DNA of 64,000 nucleotides from contig CAZWZF010000008.1 in NCBI GenBank assembly GCA_964638715.1, forward strand, positions 62,001 to 126,000, written 5' to 3'. Within the stretch, counting starts at the first letter, position 1. Each line of letters starts with the position of its first letter. Origin of the DNA: JBAXQQ01 sp037131695. GTDB lineage: Bacteria; Armatimonadota; Hebobacteria; CAIYQO01. Of this stretch, positions 26,857-35,600 are shown one piece after another. The notes below the pieces were generated by a model, which saw only the letters and a list, made by a program, of their open reading frames with translations, was not told the origin of the DNA and searched no databases. The translations under genes were made by a program, and so were the position numbers.

Positions 26857-28227
26857 TCATAGTACCATCGGCGCGGCCGCCCCCTGGTGATTATGGTAAC
26901 CCGGCGGATGTGACCGCCATCGTGGGTCTACCTTTGGTTGCAGCATCATGAATGAGTCAGCGGTGGCAGTAAGATGCTTATCAAGTAACTGTCGGTGTTC
27001 AAAAAGTTTCGGGTGCTGCAACTGCGAGCACGTTTCACCTGGATCATTCATAAGATCGTAAAACTCTTCGCCATCATCTTCCCTATAACGGATGTATTTC
27101 CAGTACGCCGTACGCAACATACGCCCCGGCTCAACTGTAAATCCCCATTCTGTGAACCACTCACTGACTACATAATCATGAGGAGAATCCGAGCGCTGAC
27201 CGGATACCCATGGCCACAAACTCTTTCCCCACAACCCCGGTACTGCCTGTATACCGGCCACATCCAACAGTGTCGGCAATACATCAAGTAAAGAACACAA
27301 ACCATCCTCTGTATGCGCTGAAATACCAGGACCATTTATAATTAACGGCACATTTGTTGTCTCTTCATATAAACTAACCTGCTTTGTTACAAGCCCTCGG
27401 CCTCCCATACTATCGCCATGATCAGAAAAGAAAAGAACGAGAGTATCCTGACCGGCAGTTGACTGATTAAGCGCGTCAAGGATGCGGCCTATCTCTGTAT
27501 CTACACGTCTGACATAATGATAATAAGCAGCAAGATAATGCCGGTAATCTATTTCCTTCCAACCTGCTGCCTGCGCCTGCCGGTTATGACTGCAGCAGAT
27601 ATACTGCACAGGAAGCGGCAATGCGTCGAAGTTTGATACACAGAAATTTTCAGGCAACGGCGGTAAATTGTCAGAATCCGGCAAATCATTATGATGACCC
27701 GCGAATTCACCTACATACTGACATATATTATGCGGATTATTAAGATCCGCAACCGCAAGAAAAGGATTCGAAGGTAAATCACGAAGATACGCAATGACAT
27801 GTTCTGTAGTATACCGGTCACGACATGTTTCGCCGTTAACCGGCCAGGTTCCGACAGCGTCTACTGGATATTCTTCTTCAGAAAAAACCCGAAATCCGCG
27901 GAGCGATCCGGCATCATGCGTTTTCCCAAAATGTACCGCGTCATATCCTGCTTCTGTAAAAAGTTCACCCAGTGTAGGCATCGTCACCGGTACCAGCGGT
28001 ACCGGATCTTTCAAGCCATTGGATAACACACCTGTCTCATGTGGAAAACGTCCCGTCCAAAATGACGCGCGCGCAGGCTGACATAGCGGACACGGCGTAT
28101 AACACCCGGAGAAACGCACACCATTTTCCGCAAGTCGGTCAAGATTCGGTGTATGCACATGCCGATTTCCAAAAGCTCCCATAGCAACTTTCGACAACTG
28201 GTCGGCAATAATTATTAAAATGTTCAC
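26857..28227 (-). CDS. Sulfatase with C-x-P-A-R motif, GTG start
   Basis: This 456-aa sulfatase has C49-Q-P-A-R53, so the usual Ser is Ala; the accepted pattern C-x-P/A-x-R is kept. IIADQLSK and FSDHGDSMGGRG are the metal segments, and EFYDLMNDPGETCS is near the C-terminus. The start is GTG at 28227, overlapping the upstream stop as GTGA. No signal peptide is seen. Its first 150 bases are duplicated at 40501-40651, with one perfect block of 63 bases. The gene is the second of the 29591-26857 pair and precedes the heparinase by 121 bases. Confidence 0.9.
   Translation of the reverse strand: MNILIIIADQLSKVAMGAFGNRHVHTPNLDRLAENGVRFSGCYTPCPLCQPARASFWTGRFPHETGVLSNGLKDPVPLVPVTMPTLGELFTEAGYDAVHFGKTHDAGSLRGFRVFSEEEYPVDAVGTWPVNGETCRDRYTTEHVIAYLRDLPSNPFLAVADLNNPHNICQYVGEFAGHHNDLPDSDNLPPLPENFCVSNFDALPLPVQYICCSHNRQAQAAGWKEIDYRHYLAAYYHYVRRVDTEIGRILDALNQSTAGQDTLVLFFSDHGDSMGGRGLVTKQVSLYEETTNVPLIINGPGISAHTEDGLCSLLDVLPTLLDVAGIQAVPGLWGKSLWPWVSGQRSDSPHDYVVSEWFTEWGFTVEPGRMLRTAYWKYIRYREDDGEEFYDLMNDPGETCSQLQHPKLFEHRQLLDKHLTATADSFMMLQPKVDPRWRSHPPGYHNHQGAAAPMVL
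28098..28160. repeat. 63-bp perfect repeat inside the 26857 sulfatase gene
   Basis: These 63 bases are identical to 40522-40584, and similarity continues on both sides to the GTG start. The segment encodes codons about 23-43, ending just before the formylglycine motif. Confidence 0.9.
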
Positions 28228-29591
28228 CCGCGTTCCTTTAAGTCGTACAAGGCAACGATGTATGGATGATTCAGATTGTAATGGGTCAGCGTGTCAGGTT
28301 GCTCAACAATACCTATAGAACGCACATTCTGTCCTGCAACACCACGAGCATCGTCCCCCATATCATCCCGACAATTATTGATTTTCGTCATTAGTTCGCG
28401 GACAATGCCGGGATTGGTTTCATAGACGTTCTTTATCTCGCCGGGGTCGTTCTCCAAGTCATATAATTCCTCTAACTCATCCTTTCCCTTACACACATGA
28501 AGCTTCCATTTACCGTGACGCATAGCTTCAAGATTGTTACCATGATAATAGAAGAACGTGTCACGTGGCGAACCACTGCCAGTCAGCAGCAACGACGAGA
28601 TGTCGATGCCGTCAATCTTGCGGTCATCGGGAACTTTCGCACCAGCAAGAGCAGCTAGTGTAGGATAAAAGTCGAGTGCAGTCGCTAACTCACAGCATGT
28701 TGTACCCGCCGATATATGACCAGGCCAGCGCATGATACACGGCACGCGAAGACCACCTTCCCAAGTCGTTCCTTTGGTCCCCCGCAATACGCCGTTGCTA
28801 CCTCCGCCATCCCGGCAACGCGAGCCGTTGTCGCTGGTGAAAATGACCAGCGTGTCGTTCTCCAAGCCGAGTGCCTTCAGTTCGTGCAGGAGCACGCCGG
28901 TCGCCCAGTCAATCGCCGCGACCGCCGCGCCATAGCTGCCGTTCTTCGATTCGCGCAGGAAACGGTCGGGCACGTACAATGGCAGGTGGACGTACATGTG
29001 CGCCAGGTACAAAAAGAATGGCCGCCCCGCATTGTCGCGGATGAACCGCAGCGAATCTTCCACATAGCGTTCGGTCAACGACGTCTGGTCCGGCTGCTCC
29101 TGGATGACGTTCCCGTCGCGCATCAGCGGCAACGGCGCGAAAAGCACGTCCTTGTCGTTCCAGCCCTTTTGCCGTCCCATGTCGTTGCTATAGGGGAGGC
29201 CGTAATAGCTGTCGAAGCCATGCCGGGTCGGCAGGAACTCCGGCTGATCGCCACAGTGCCATTTACCAACGAGCTTGGTGGCGTAACCGGCTTGCTGGAG
29301 CACCTTCGCGATCGTGATTTCGCTCGGATTCAGGCCAACGCCCTGACCGGGGAACAGCACCCATTTCCCCTCGAACATCCCAAACCCGATCCGTGGTGGA
29401 TAACAACCGGTCAGCATCGCCCCGCGCGAAGGTGAGCAAACCGGAGACGCCTGGTAGAAATCCGTAAACCGCACACCTTCAGCCGCCAGCCGATCGAGGA
29501 CAGGCGTTTGGTTGATTGTCGAGTCATAACAACCAATATCACCATAACCGAGATCATCACAGTTGATCAAAATAATATTAGGCTGATTCAT
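28224..29591 (-). CDS. Sulfatase, arylsulfatase A-like
   Basis: The protein has 455 aa with C52-S-P-S-R56. INCDDLGYGDIGCYDS and TSDNGSRCRDGG are the metal segments and are typical of arylsulfatase A-type or GalNAc-6-sulfatase-like enzymes. ELYDLENDPGEIKNV lies near the end. The ATG at 29591 follows AAAGGTACGTAGT. There is no signal peptide. The 5' two thirds are clearly more GC-rich than the downstream sulfatase. The upstream gap 29592-29730 is AT-rich, holds the inverted repeat TGTC-ATAATA-GACA (29629-29642) and no gene. Confidence 0.92.
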   Translation of the reverse strand: MNQPNIILINCDDLGYGDIGCYDSTINQTPVLDRLAAEGVRFTDFYQASPVCSPSRGAMLTGCYPPRIGFGMFEGKWVLFPGQGVGLNPSEITIAKVLQQAGYATKLVGKWHCGDQPEFLPTRHGFDSYYGLPYSNDMGRQKGWNDKDVLFAPLPLMRDGNVIQEQPDQTSLTERYVEDSLRFIRDNAGRPFFLYLAHMYVHLPLYVPDRFLRESKNGSYGAAVAAIDWATGVLLHELKALGLENDTLVIFTSDNGSRCRDGGGSNGVLRGTKGTTWEGGLRVPCIMRWPGHISAGTTCCELATALDFYPTLAALAGAKVPDDRKIDGIDISSLLLTGSGSPRDTFFYYHGNNLEAMRHGKWKLHVCKGKDELEELYDLENDPGEIKNVYETNPGIVRELMTKINNCRDDMGDDARGVAGQNVRSIGIVEQPDTLTHYNLNHPYIVALYDLKERG

Positions 29592-29730
29592 ACTACGTAC
29601 CTTTTCTTACAAATTTAAGTTTCTTAATGTCATAATAGACAATGATGTAAGTGACACTGGTTAGCATAACAATAATCATTGAAGGTATCGATATATTAAT
29701 TATCACTGACATCTAATTATACATCATTAA

Positions 29731-30021
29731 TTACAACCTGAATCCCGCCGAAGGGTCATCCCATCCGGTCATCATGGCGAAGACGCAGACGGACATGCCG
29801 CCCGGTGCCATCCAACGCCCCTTGATCAGCCCCACGGGCGGTTGGATTTTCGGCAGCACGCAACGGCAGAACACGTCGGCAGCAAAACTCCGAGTGATCT
29901 CATCGGTGAAGGTGAAGCACTGATCCAAGGCGCGGAAAACATCGTCGCGGGTCCAGCCGGCCCGCGTTTCCGCATGGTCGGTCGGCTCGTTTTGCAGTAG
30001 CAGGTGGGTTCGGTAGAACAT
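29731..30021 (-). CDS. Small protein of unknown function, possible gene remnant
   Basis: The peptide has 96 aa and begins MFYRTHLLLQNEPTDHAE. No known domain is recognised. It contains GMSVCVFAMMT, which is also present in the broken gene at 35382-35585; the DNA differs there only at third codon positions, so the segment was under protein-level selection. Its tail DDPSAGFRL resembles the tail of the 1869-aa protein at 49989 (DNPSAGFKM), also at DNA level. It may therefore be a chimera of two gene ends. It lies 10 bases after the deacetylase gene with only a weak A-rich ribosome-binding site. Confidence 0.5.
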   Translation of the reverse strand: MFYRTHLLLQNEPTDHAETRAGWTRDDVFRALDQCFTFTDEITRSFAADVFCRCVLPKIQPPVGLIKGRWMAPGGMSVCVFAMMTGWDDPSAGFRL

Positions 30022-30031
30022 AAGTATTTCT

Positions 30032-31612
30032 TTATTTATTTTGTGTTTTTCGTTCAGAGAAGGCGATCCCACAGACGGAGACCGTTCCGTCCTGCCTGGA
30101 CTGCCAGTCAAAATCGACGCGGGCGGTCGCCGCGTTGGCCGGCACCGTAAGCGGGGCTATGTAGTGATTCCATCCCTCCTTCAACACGAAAGACGCCTTA
30201 CCCACTCCATGAACCATAACGTTCACCGAAGTGCCAGCGGGGCCGTTGAACCAACAGGAGAGTTCGGCGTCGCCTTGGGGCAACCCGCCCAAGGCCTGCA
30301 CCCGGAACATGGTTCCCGGTTTGTCGACCGTCAGCGTATGTTTCTCGGGTAGCGCAGCACCGGCAGGCGCCACCCCAGGTTTGGCGTTGACCAGTTCGTA
30401 TCCGTCCGGGTTGCCATCCTCGTCGAGATCGCGGTCCAGGGACGGAAAGATATTCCCGGTCAAACGCTTGCCTGAGCGATAAAGAATGTCCGCCCAATCC
30501 GCGTGCGATTTCACCGGGATGCTCTTCGCCTTCAACCACGCCAGCAAGGCGTCCATCTTTTCATAGTAAGCCGACCATGCCGCCGGATTCTGCACCACGT
30601 GGCTCCCGATGATCACCACCTTGTTGACCGCCAGTAGACCGGCGATGCGCTTCTTCACCGCCGGAAGATCGGAACCTGGCGTTTCATCATTCACATCCCC
30701 CCACTGCATGGCAAAGGGGGCGTCTCCCTTCAGATCGGGTTCGTTGAACACCCGGGTGACGGCCTCGGGATACACGCCGGCGGATCGGTAGCCGAACTTG
30801 TCGCCATAGGAGGACTTCACCGTGGCGCGGGTGAGGTGCGGCCCGTTGCCGGGCGCGGCATAGCTGACCGGATAGCTCAGGCCGTTGCGGTCGCAGACCC
30901 GGCGGATAGTCTGCGCGAGCAGCGCCAGCGCCTCAGGCGTCGGCTGGATCTCATGACTCGCCACCCGCTGAACGGGCACGTTGGCGAGTGTCTTCAAGTC
31001 AATATTGTCCTCGCTCCAGAGCGACATGAGTGGGTAGACGCCGTTGACGGCCTCCCGACTCATGACGCGGCACAGTACCTTCGATTCCGGGAAATAGAGA
31101 AATTCCTGATCCTTGAACCAACGCTCTGCCCCCTCCGCCTCCACCAGCTTGAGGCGGTTGCCGGTCACGTTCACCTTCCGGCTTTCGCGTTCGGCCGGCG
31201 GCACCGTCAGCACGTATTTCAAATAGACAACCTTCTGGTTCACGTGATCCACGCCCGGCTGTCCCTGGATCCAGGCGATGTCCTCCTCCATGGCAAATTT
31301 CATCCAGAAATTGTTATGACTCGGGGTGTGATCCATGAGGTCATGTCCGTTTTTCTGAATTTCCCGAAGCGCCTCGATCATCCCTGGTTGACTCTCGGCA
31401 GCGAGCAAGTTCACTGCTGCGCCGAACTTCAGCCCATGCTTGTCAAAGACCGCCGCCCGCTGGCTGAAATATTCGGGGCTGATGCCATTGTCGTCGGTGC
31501 GGAAGGTCACGCCCCCGGCAATCGGACGGATTTCCGATTCCGCAGCCAACGCACTCGCTCCCGCAAACAAAGCAAGCGCTAGCCCGGCCAGGAGGGACTT
31601 CCTTATATTCAT
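30032..31612 (-). CDS. Secreted polysaccharide deacetylase-like protein
   Basis: The protein has 526 aa. A signal peptide is clear (MNIRKSLLAGLALALFAGA, cut near ALA/AES). A NodB-like domain follows: RTDDNGIS supplies the Asp pair and DHTPSHNN the metal-binding H-T-x-x-H set. Around residue 395 a calcium-loop type repeat (DLDEDGNPDGYE) links to a C-terminal beta-sandwich that may bind carbohydrate. It probably removes N- or O-acetyl groups outside the cytoplasm. I chose the ATG at 31612 because it starts the signal peptide; the reading from 31675 would add 21 residues before it. It lies 134 bases after the DUF4838 gene. Confidence 0.72.
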   Translation of the reverse strand: MNIRKSLLAGLALALFAGASALAAESEIRPIAGGVTFRTDDNGISPEYFSQRAAVFDKHGLKFGAAVNLLAAESQPGMIEALREIQKNGHDLMDHTPSHNNFWMKFAMEEDIAWIQGQPGVDHVNQKVVYLKYVLTVPPAERESRKVNVTGNRLKLVEAEGAERWFKDQEFLYFPESKVLCRVMSREAVNGVYPLMSLWSEDNIDLKTLANVPVQRVASHEIQPTPEALALLAQTIRRVCDRNGLSYPVSYAAPGNGPHLTRATVKSSYGDKFGYRSAGVYPEAVTRVFNEPDLKGDAPFAMQWGDVNDETPGSDLPAVKKRIAGLLAVNKVVIIGSHVVQNPAAWSAYYEKMDALLAWLKAKSIPVKSHADWADILYRSGKRLTGNIFPSLDRDLDEDGNPDGYELVNAKPGVAPAGAALPEKHTLTVDKPGTMFRVQALGGLPQGDAELSCWFNGPAGTSVNVMVHGVGKASFVLKEGWNHYIAPLTVPANAATARVDFDWQSRQDGTVSVCGIAFSERKTQNK

Positions 31613-31746
31613 AAAACGATTACCGCGCTTTATGCCTTCGGCGCACGTGTGGAGTATTGACATCTGTTCATTCATGGAGCCATCCCCTTAAATGGATTTT
31701 TCATCGCATGTTTTCTTTTGGTTTATCGTTCATTCCAATTCCCTGT

Positions 31747-34700
31747 TCACTTTCCCTCGGGTCCCAAGGCGTTCACCACACAGCGGAAGCCGGTCGGCGT
31801 CCAATCGCGAACATGCGGTGGCATGATCATGCGGGCGGCGGTTCGGCTGAAGCGCTCGTCGTAGAGACTGCATCCGCCGCGCAGCACTTTGTGACTGCCC
31901 TTCTGCGGGCCGGTCGGATTCTTGTGCGGTGCGGCCTTGTAATAATCGTAATCGTACCAGTCCGCAACCCATTCCCATACATTGCCCGCCATATCGAGCA
32001 CGCCATAGGGGCTGGCTCCATTCGGGTAACTGCCCACCGGCCGGAAGCCGCGGTTGAACTTGTAGATCGTCTCCTCCATGCTTACGCACCTGGTCGAATC
32101 CCAATTATTGCCCCACGGATACTCCCGCCCGTCCGTGCCGCGCGCGGCCTTCTCCCACTGCGCCTCGGTCGGCAAGGCCGCGCCCATGGCCTTGGCATAG
32201 GCGTCCGCCTCGTACCAGTTCATCTGCGCCGCGTAAACACCCTCTTCGCCCTTCGGGTCGGCATGCATGCCCTGGCCCCAAGTCGGCTCGAATGTCTTGC
32301 CGGCCTTGTCGCAGAACGCCTTGTACTGCGCCAGGGTCACCGGAGTCTTGTAGATCCAGTAGCCGTCAAGCTGCACCTTCTTCTGGGGACGCTCGTCACC
32401 GGCGCCTTTACCGGCCGGGCTACCGCGCAGGAACTCACCGGCCGGAACCCAGACCAACGCCGCGCCGTCGAGTTCATTGATGCCGGTAGTCGAGCCGGTC
32501 ACCTTGATCTTGGGCGGCACGAGTTTCGCCTCAGACTTGGTGGACTTATCGGACACCACCGTCGCTACAGCAACGCTCTTGGCCCTCAAAGTCTGCACCG
32601 GCAATTCAATGGCCGTCGCTCCCTTGGCTGCGGGTGCACCGACCAGCTTCACTTCCAAATATTTCGCATCCACCACTGGCTTAATCTCTATCCCTTCCCA
32701 ACCGCTGACCGGGGTGGTCAACACGACCGCAACGCCATCGCCGCGATCGAGTTGAATCACTATCTCGCCGGCGGCGTTGGTCGCGATGGGCAGCTTCACC
32801 GATTCGGCGTCCGAGACGGCTATCACATCGTCGAATTTCTGATCCATATAGTCGGCGCCGGGCAGACGCTCTCCAACCTTGACGCCCTTGATGCCACCCG
32901 GCACGGCATACTTGAGATCGAGCACCTTGGCGATGCCGCCGCCTTTGATCGCGACTTTGGCCACGGTCGAATCAGGCAGCGCCATCAGCCACCGCGTCGT
33001 GAAGCGGTTCGGGTTGTCCAGAACGCCGACGTATTTTCGTTCAATCTGCAATCCGGCATCGGTGACGCTTACAGTCCGGCGGAGATGTCGGCTCGTATCA
33101 AATCCGTAAAACGAGGGCGACAAAGTCAGGTCGGTTTCCAGCCGGTCCTTGGACGGGTTTTTAAACTCGCTCCACACCATCGACCAGTCCTTGTCCGCCG
33201 CGTGCGGGAGATCCTTCTCCGCCACATCCACCGGCAGCCAGATCTGCGAACTGATATTCCCCCTGAACTCGTCCCAATACCCGGCCATCCCACCTTGCAC
33301 CGCCAGCAGTTCCTTGCCGCTCTTCCTATCCACCGCGCTCGTGATCTGGCCCCTGAGGTCGGGACAGACCGCCGCCGACACCGTCTTGCCCTCCAATTCG
33401 ACAAGTGGTCCGCCGTTGTTGGCAACATACCAGGAGATGGTGCGCAGCACGCCGGCCTCGCCTCCGCCGCCCATAAACGCGGCTTGCTTGCCCCGTTCAA
33501 GACAACCAGGCACGCGCGGATCGGCACCGGCGACGAACCAGTTCTTGCCATCGCGCGGGTTCTTGATCGAGCCCCAGGGCTTGCCGCTGTAGGCGGCTGC
33601 ATTGAGGTTGACCGCGTCGACGGAACTGCCCCGCGCCGCAATCAGGTTGGCCAGTCGCGTCGGGTCGCCCTCCTTCTCGGCGGCGGCCAGCGCCTTGTCC
33701 ATGGCCTTGGTCATCTTAGCCAGAATAAATGGCGGAAACATCTTCACGCGCGTGGTCGTGGTCCACCCGCTCCAGCGCACCGCGCTGGGCAGGTGCCCGC
33801 TGTCTTTATAAGCTGCCTGCGCGATTTTCAAATATTCCCAGACATGCGGTGCGGCACCTTTGCCGTAGTTGTCTTCCAAGAACTGGCGAATCAGTTTGTC
33901 GGCATCCTGGCTGGGATTCCAGGCCAATTTCATAAAGACCCAGGCGTAGAGGTTCGCCCAGTTGTCACCGCAAAGCTGCACATTCACGGCTGCAATGCCG
34001 CATTCCTGCCAGTATTTCACCATGTCACCCAGGTAAAAGATCGCCGGCCATTCCGGCTGGAACGGCACCCACTGCCAGGTGGTGGTACGACCGGGGGCAA
34101 GCTTGGGCCATTCGCGCAGTGCCCTGGCATAATCGCGATTTGCCGGGTTGTTCGTGATGGGGCCGACTTGGTCGCCAGCCGCATTCTCGCTCATCTCCCC
34201 GCAATGCACATTAACCCAAAGGTTGGAGTGCGGTTTCAGGTCCCTGGGCGCCGTGATGTTGCCGAAATACGCGCAGGTGATCAGTTGCGCCTGCGGATGG
34301 GTGCGACCGAGGATCTCGAGCGTGCGGTTGAGCACCAAGATCAGAGGCGCGGCCTCGGACTGCTGCTCATAGACCAACTTACGGCAGGCCGGGCAGTGGC
34401 ATGGCGTGTAACCATCGCCCATGCGCACCGAGAAGGGCAGCGACCAATCCACCTCGCCCCCGCGGGCCGCGGCGATGCGCGCCTGAATGTCGCGCTCCAA
34501 ACCTTGGGCGAGAAAGGTGGGCAGATCGGGATTGGCACCACAGATGCCATAGTTCGGATCCGTCTGGCGTTTGCCGTCCGGGTCCATTGCATACAGATCC
34601 GGATGCTCGGCAAACAGCCCCTTCACCGTCACCTGGCCCGTCCGCTTGTCCTTGATGTCCTGCGGCGGCAGCAGGCCGTACATATTGAGATTCACACCCA

Positions 34701-35352
34701 GTGCGCCGCTGATTGTATCCGCCGGCTGCCCAACCCCGCGATTCTGGAGAATCCACGGATAACTGCCCGGCCAGTAGATGAACCCACGCTGGACAAAGGC
34801 CGGCTCCTGCAAATCGTCGCTCTTGTCGAGCGCCAGCGTCGCCCGCTTGGGCACCAACTCGTAGCCCGACCCGCCGTAGGAGAGACCTTGGGCCTTGTAT
34901 GTGTAGAAGCGGCACCCGAGATGATCTTCGAGCAACCCATACACGGCGTAGCACAGACCCAGAGGCATGGCCGCGGTCAAGGTAATGCGATTGCCCGCGA
35001 TCCTTATGCGATAGGCCTGTTTGCCCGTCGGCTTGTCACTGGCGCCCAGCACCTTGTCCACCAGTTCCAGGACGATGGCCGGTTTGTCACCCGCCTCCGC
35101 CGGCGTCGCCACCACCGGCAGTTCCGTACCGGTGATCTGCTGGAGATAATGGTTCAGGGTTTCGACAGGCGGTTTGATGAACTTAACTTCCCTGGAACCC
35201 GCCATTTCGGCCGGCACTTTGGTGTTGCCGTTGTGGACGATCACCGCCAGGGCATGTCCCTTCTCTACAATCGTGACCGCCGCGTGCGTTGCACCGCCCA
35301 TTGCCAAAAGGAAAAGGAATACAAAAACTGCTTTTCCAATTTTATGCTTCAT
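31747..35352 (-). CDS. Secreted DUF4838 protein with C-terminal FGE-like domain
   Basis: The protein has 1201 aa. A signal peptide (residues 1-24) is followed by an alpha/beta segment like the N-terminal domain of alpha-glucuronidases (about 30-150) and a DUF4838 region (about 190-480, with CHCPACRKL and LWVNVHCGE). A beta-rich middle part follows, and from about 959 an FGE-sulfatase-like domain with ALVWVPAGEFLRGS, LPTEAQWEKAARG, GNVWEWVADWYD and GFRC. In true formylglycine-generating enzymes a Cys pair lies after RGGSY; here the segment reads RGGCSLYDERFSRTAAR and the pair is absent. I therefore infer a non-maturase binding or structural domain. The ribosome-binding site is GGGAG. The gene is markedly GC-rich. 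Confidence 0.8.
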   Translation of the reverse strand: MKHKIGKAVFVFLFLLAMGGATHAAVTIVEKGHALAVIVHNGNTKVPAEMAGSREVKFIKPPVETLNHYLQQITGTELPVVATPAEAGDKPAIVLELVDKVLGASDKPTGKQAYRIRIAGNRITLTAAMPLGLCYAVYGLLEDHLGCRFYTYKAQGLSYGGSGYELVPKRATLALDKSDDLQEPAFVQRGFIYWPGSYPWILQNRGVGQPADTISGALGVNLNMYGLLPPQDIKDKRTGQVTVKGLFAEHPDLYAMDPDGKRQTDPNYGICGANPDLPTFLAQGLERDIQARIAAARGGEVDWSLPFSVRMGDGYTPCHCPACRKLVYEQQSEAAPLILVLNRTLEILGRTHPQAQLITCAYFGNITAPRDLKPHSNLWVNVHCGEMSENAAGDQVGPITNNPANRDYARALREWPKLAPGRTTTWQWVPFQPEWPAIFYLGDMVKYWQECGIAAVNVQLCGDNWANLYAWVFMKLAWNPSQDADKLIRQFLEDNYGKGAAPHVWEYLKIAQAAYKDSGHLPSAVRWSGWTTTTRVKMFPPFILAKMTKAMDKALAAAEKEGDPTRLANLIAARGSSVDAVNLNAAAYSGKPWGSIKNPRDGKNWFVAGADPRVPGCLERGKQAAFMGGGGEAGVLRTISWYVANNGGPLVELEGKTVSAAVCPDLRGQITSAVDRKSGKELLAVQGGMAGYWDEFRGNISSQIWLPVDVAEKDLPHAADKDWSMVWSEFKNPSKDRLETDLTLSPSFYGFDTSRHLRRTVSVTDAGLQIERKYVGVLDNPNRFTTRWLMALPDSTVAKVAIKGGGIAKVLDLKYAVPGGIKGVKVGERLPGADYMDQKFDDVIAVSDAESVKLPIATNAAGEIVIQLDRGDGVAVVLTTPVSGWEGIEIKPVVDAKYLEVKLVGAPAAKGATAIELPVQTLRAKSVAVATVVSDKSTKSEAKLVPPKIKVTGSTTGINELDGAALVWVPAGEFLRGSPAGKGAGDERPQKKVQLDGYWIYKTPVTLAQYKAFCDKAGKTFEPTWGQGMHADPKGEEGVYAAQMNWYEADAYAKAMGAALPTEAQWEKAARGTDGREYPWGNNWDSTRCVSMEETIYKFNRGFRPVGSYPNGASPYGVLDMAGNVWEWVADWYDYDYYKAAPHKNPTGPQKGSHKVLRGGCSLYDERFSRTAARMIMPPHVRDWTPTGFRCVVNALGPEGK

Positions 35353-35381
35353 TTTCGATTCTCCCTTATTGTTGTTAAATT

Positions 35382-35585
35382 TTATTTCGCCGCCGCCCCA
35401 AACCGCCGGGTCATCCCATCGGTCATCATAGCGAAGACGCAGACAGACATGCCCAAACTCGGCACACCGAACGGCTTTCCGGTGTCGCAGTTCCTTGGTG
35501 AACGTGTCTCACGCGAGAAACATGGTTTCGGCGCGTCGAGTCCATAGATAAGTTGATTGCGTAACGCGAATGCATTATTTAACAT
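35382..35585 (-). pseudogene. Short frameshifted relative of the 29731 gene
   Basis: The frame encodes 67 aa (MLNNAFALRNQLIYGLD at the start). It contains GMSVCVFAMMT in the same frame as the gene at 29731-30021. Shortly after this motif one base is missing relative to the other copy, giving TDGMTRRFG in place of TGWDDPSAGF. A good ribosome-binding site (AAGGA, 9 bases before the ATG) remains. The family is unknown. It lies between the beta-helix and DUF4838 genes with small gaps, so it is probably still transcribed. Confidence 0.5.
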
Positions 35586-35600
35586 GTTGTTATTTCCTTG

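Noticed and set aside
33000..35352. Calling the DUF4838 fusion the sulfatase-maturating enzyme of the cluster
   Set aside because: The catalytic Cys pair of FGE is missing and the protein has a signal peptide, whereas most sulfatases here do not.
31657..35547. Long plus-strand open frame opposite the DUF4838-FGE gene (about 1296 codons)
   Set aside because: It lies antisense to a gene with clear domains, signal peptide and ribosome-binding site. Its sequence is rich in Arg, His, Gly and Ala without recognisable domains, as expected for an antisense frame of GC-rich coding DNA.
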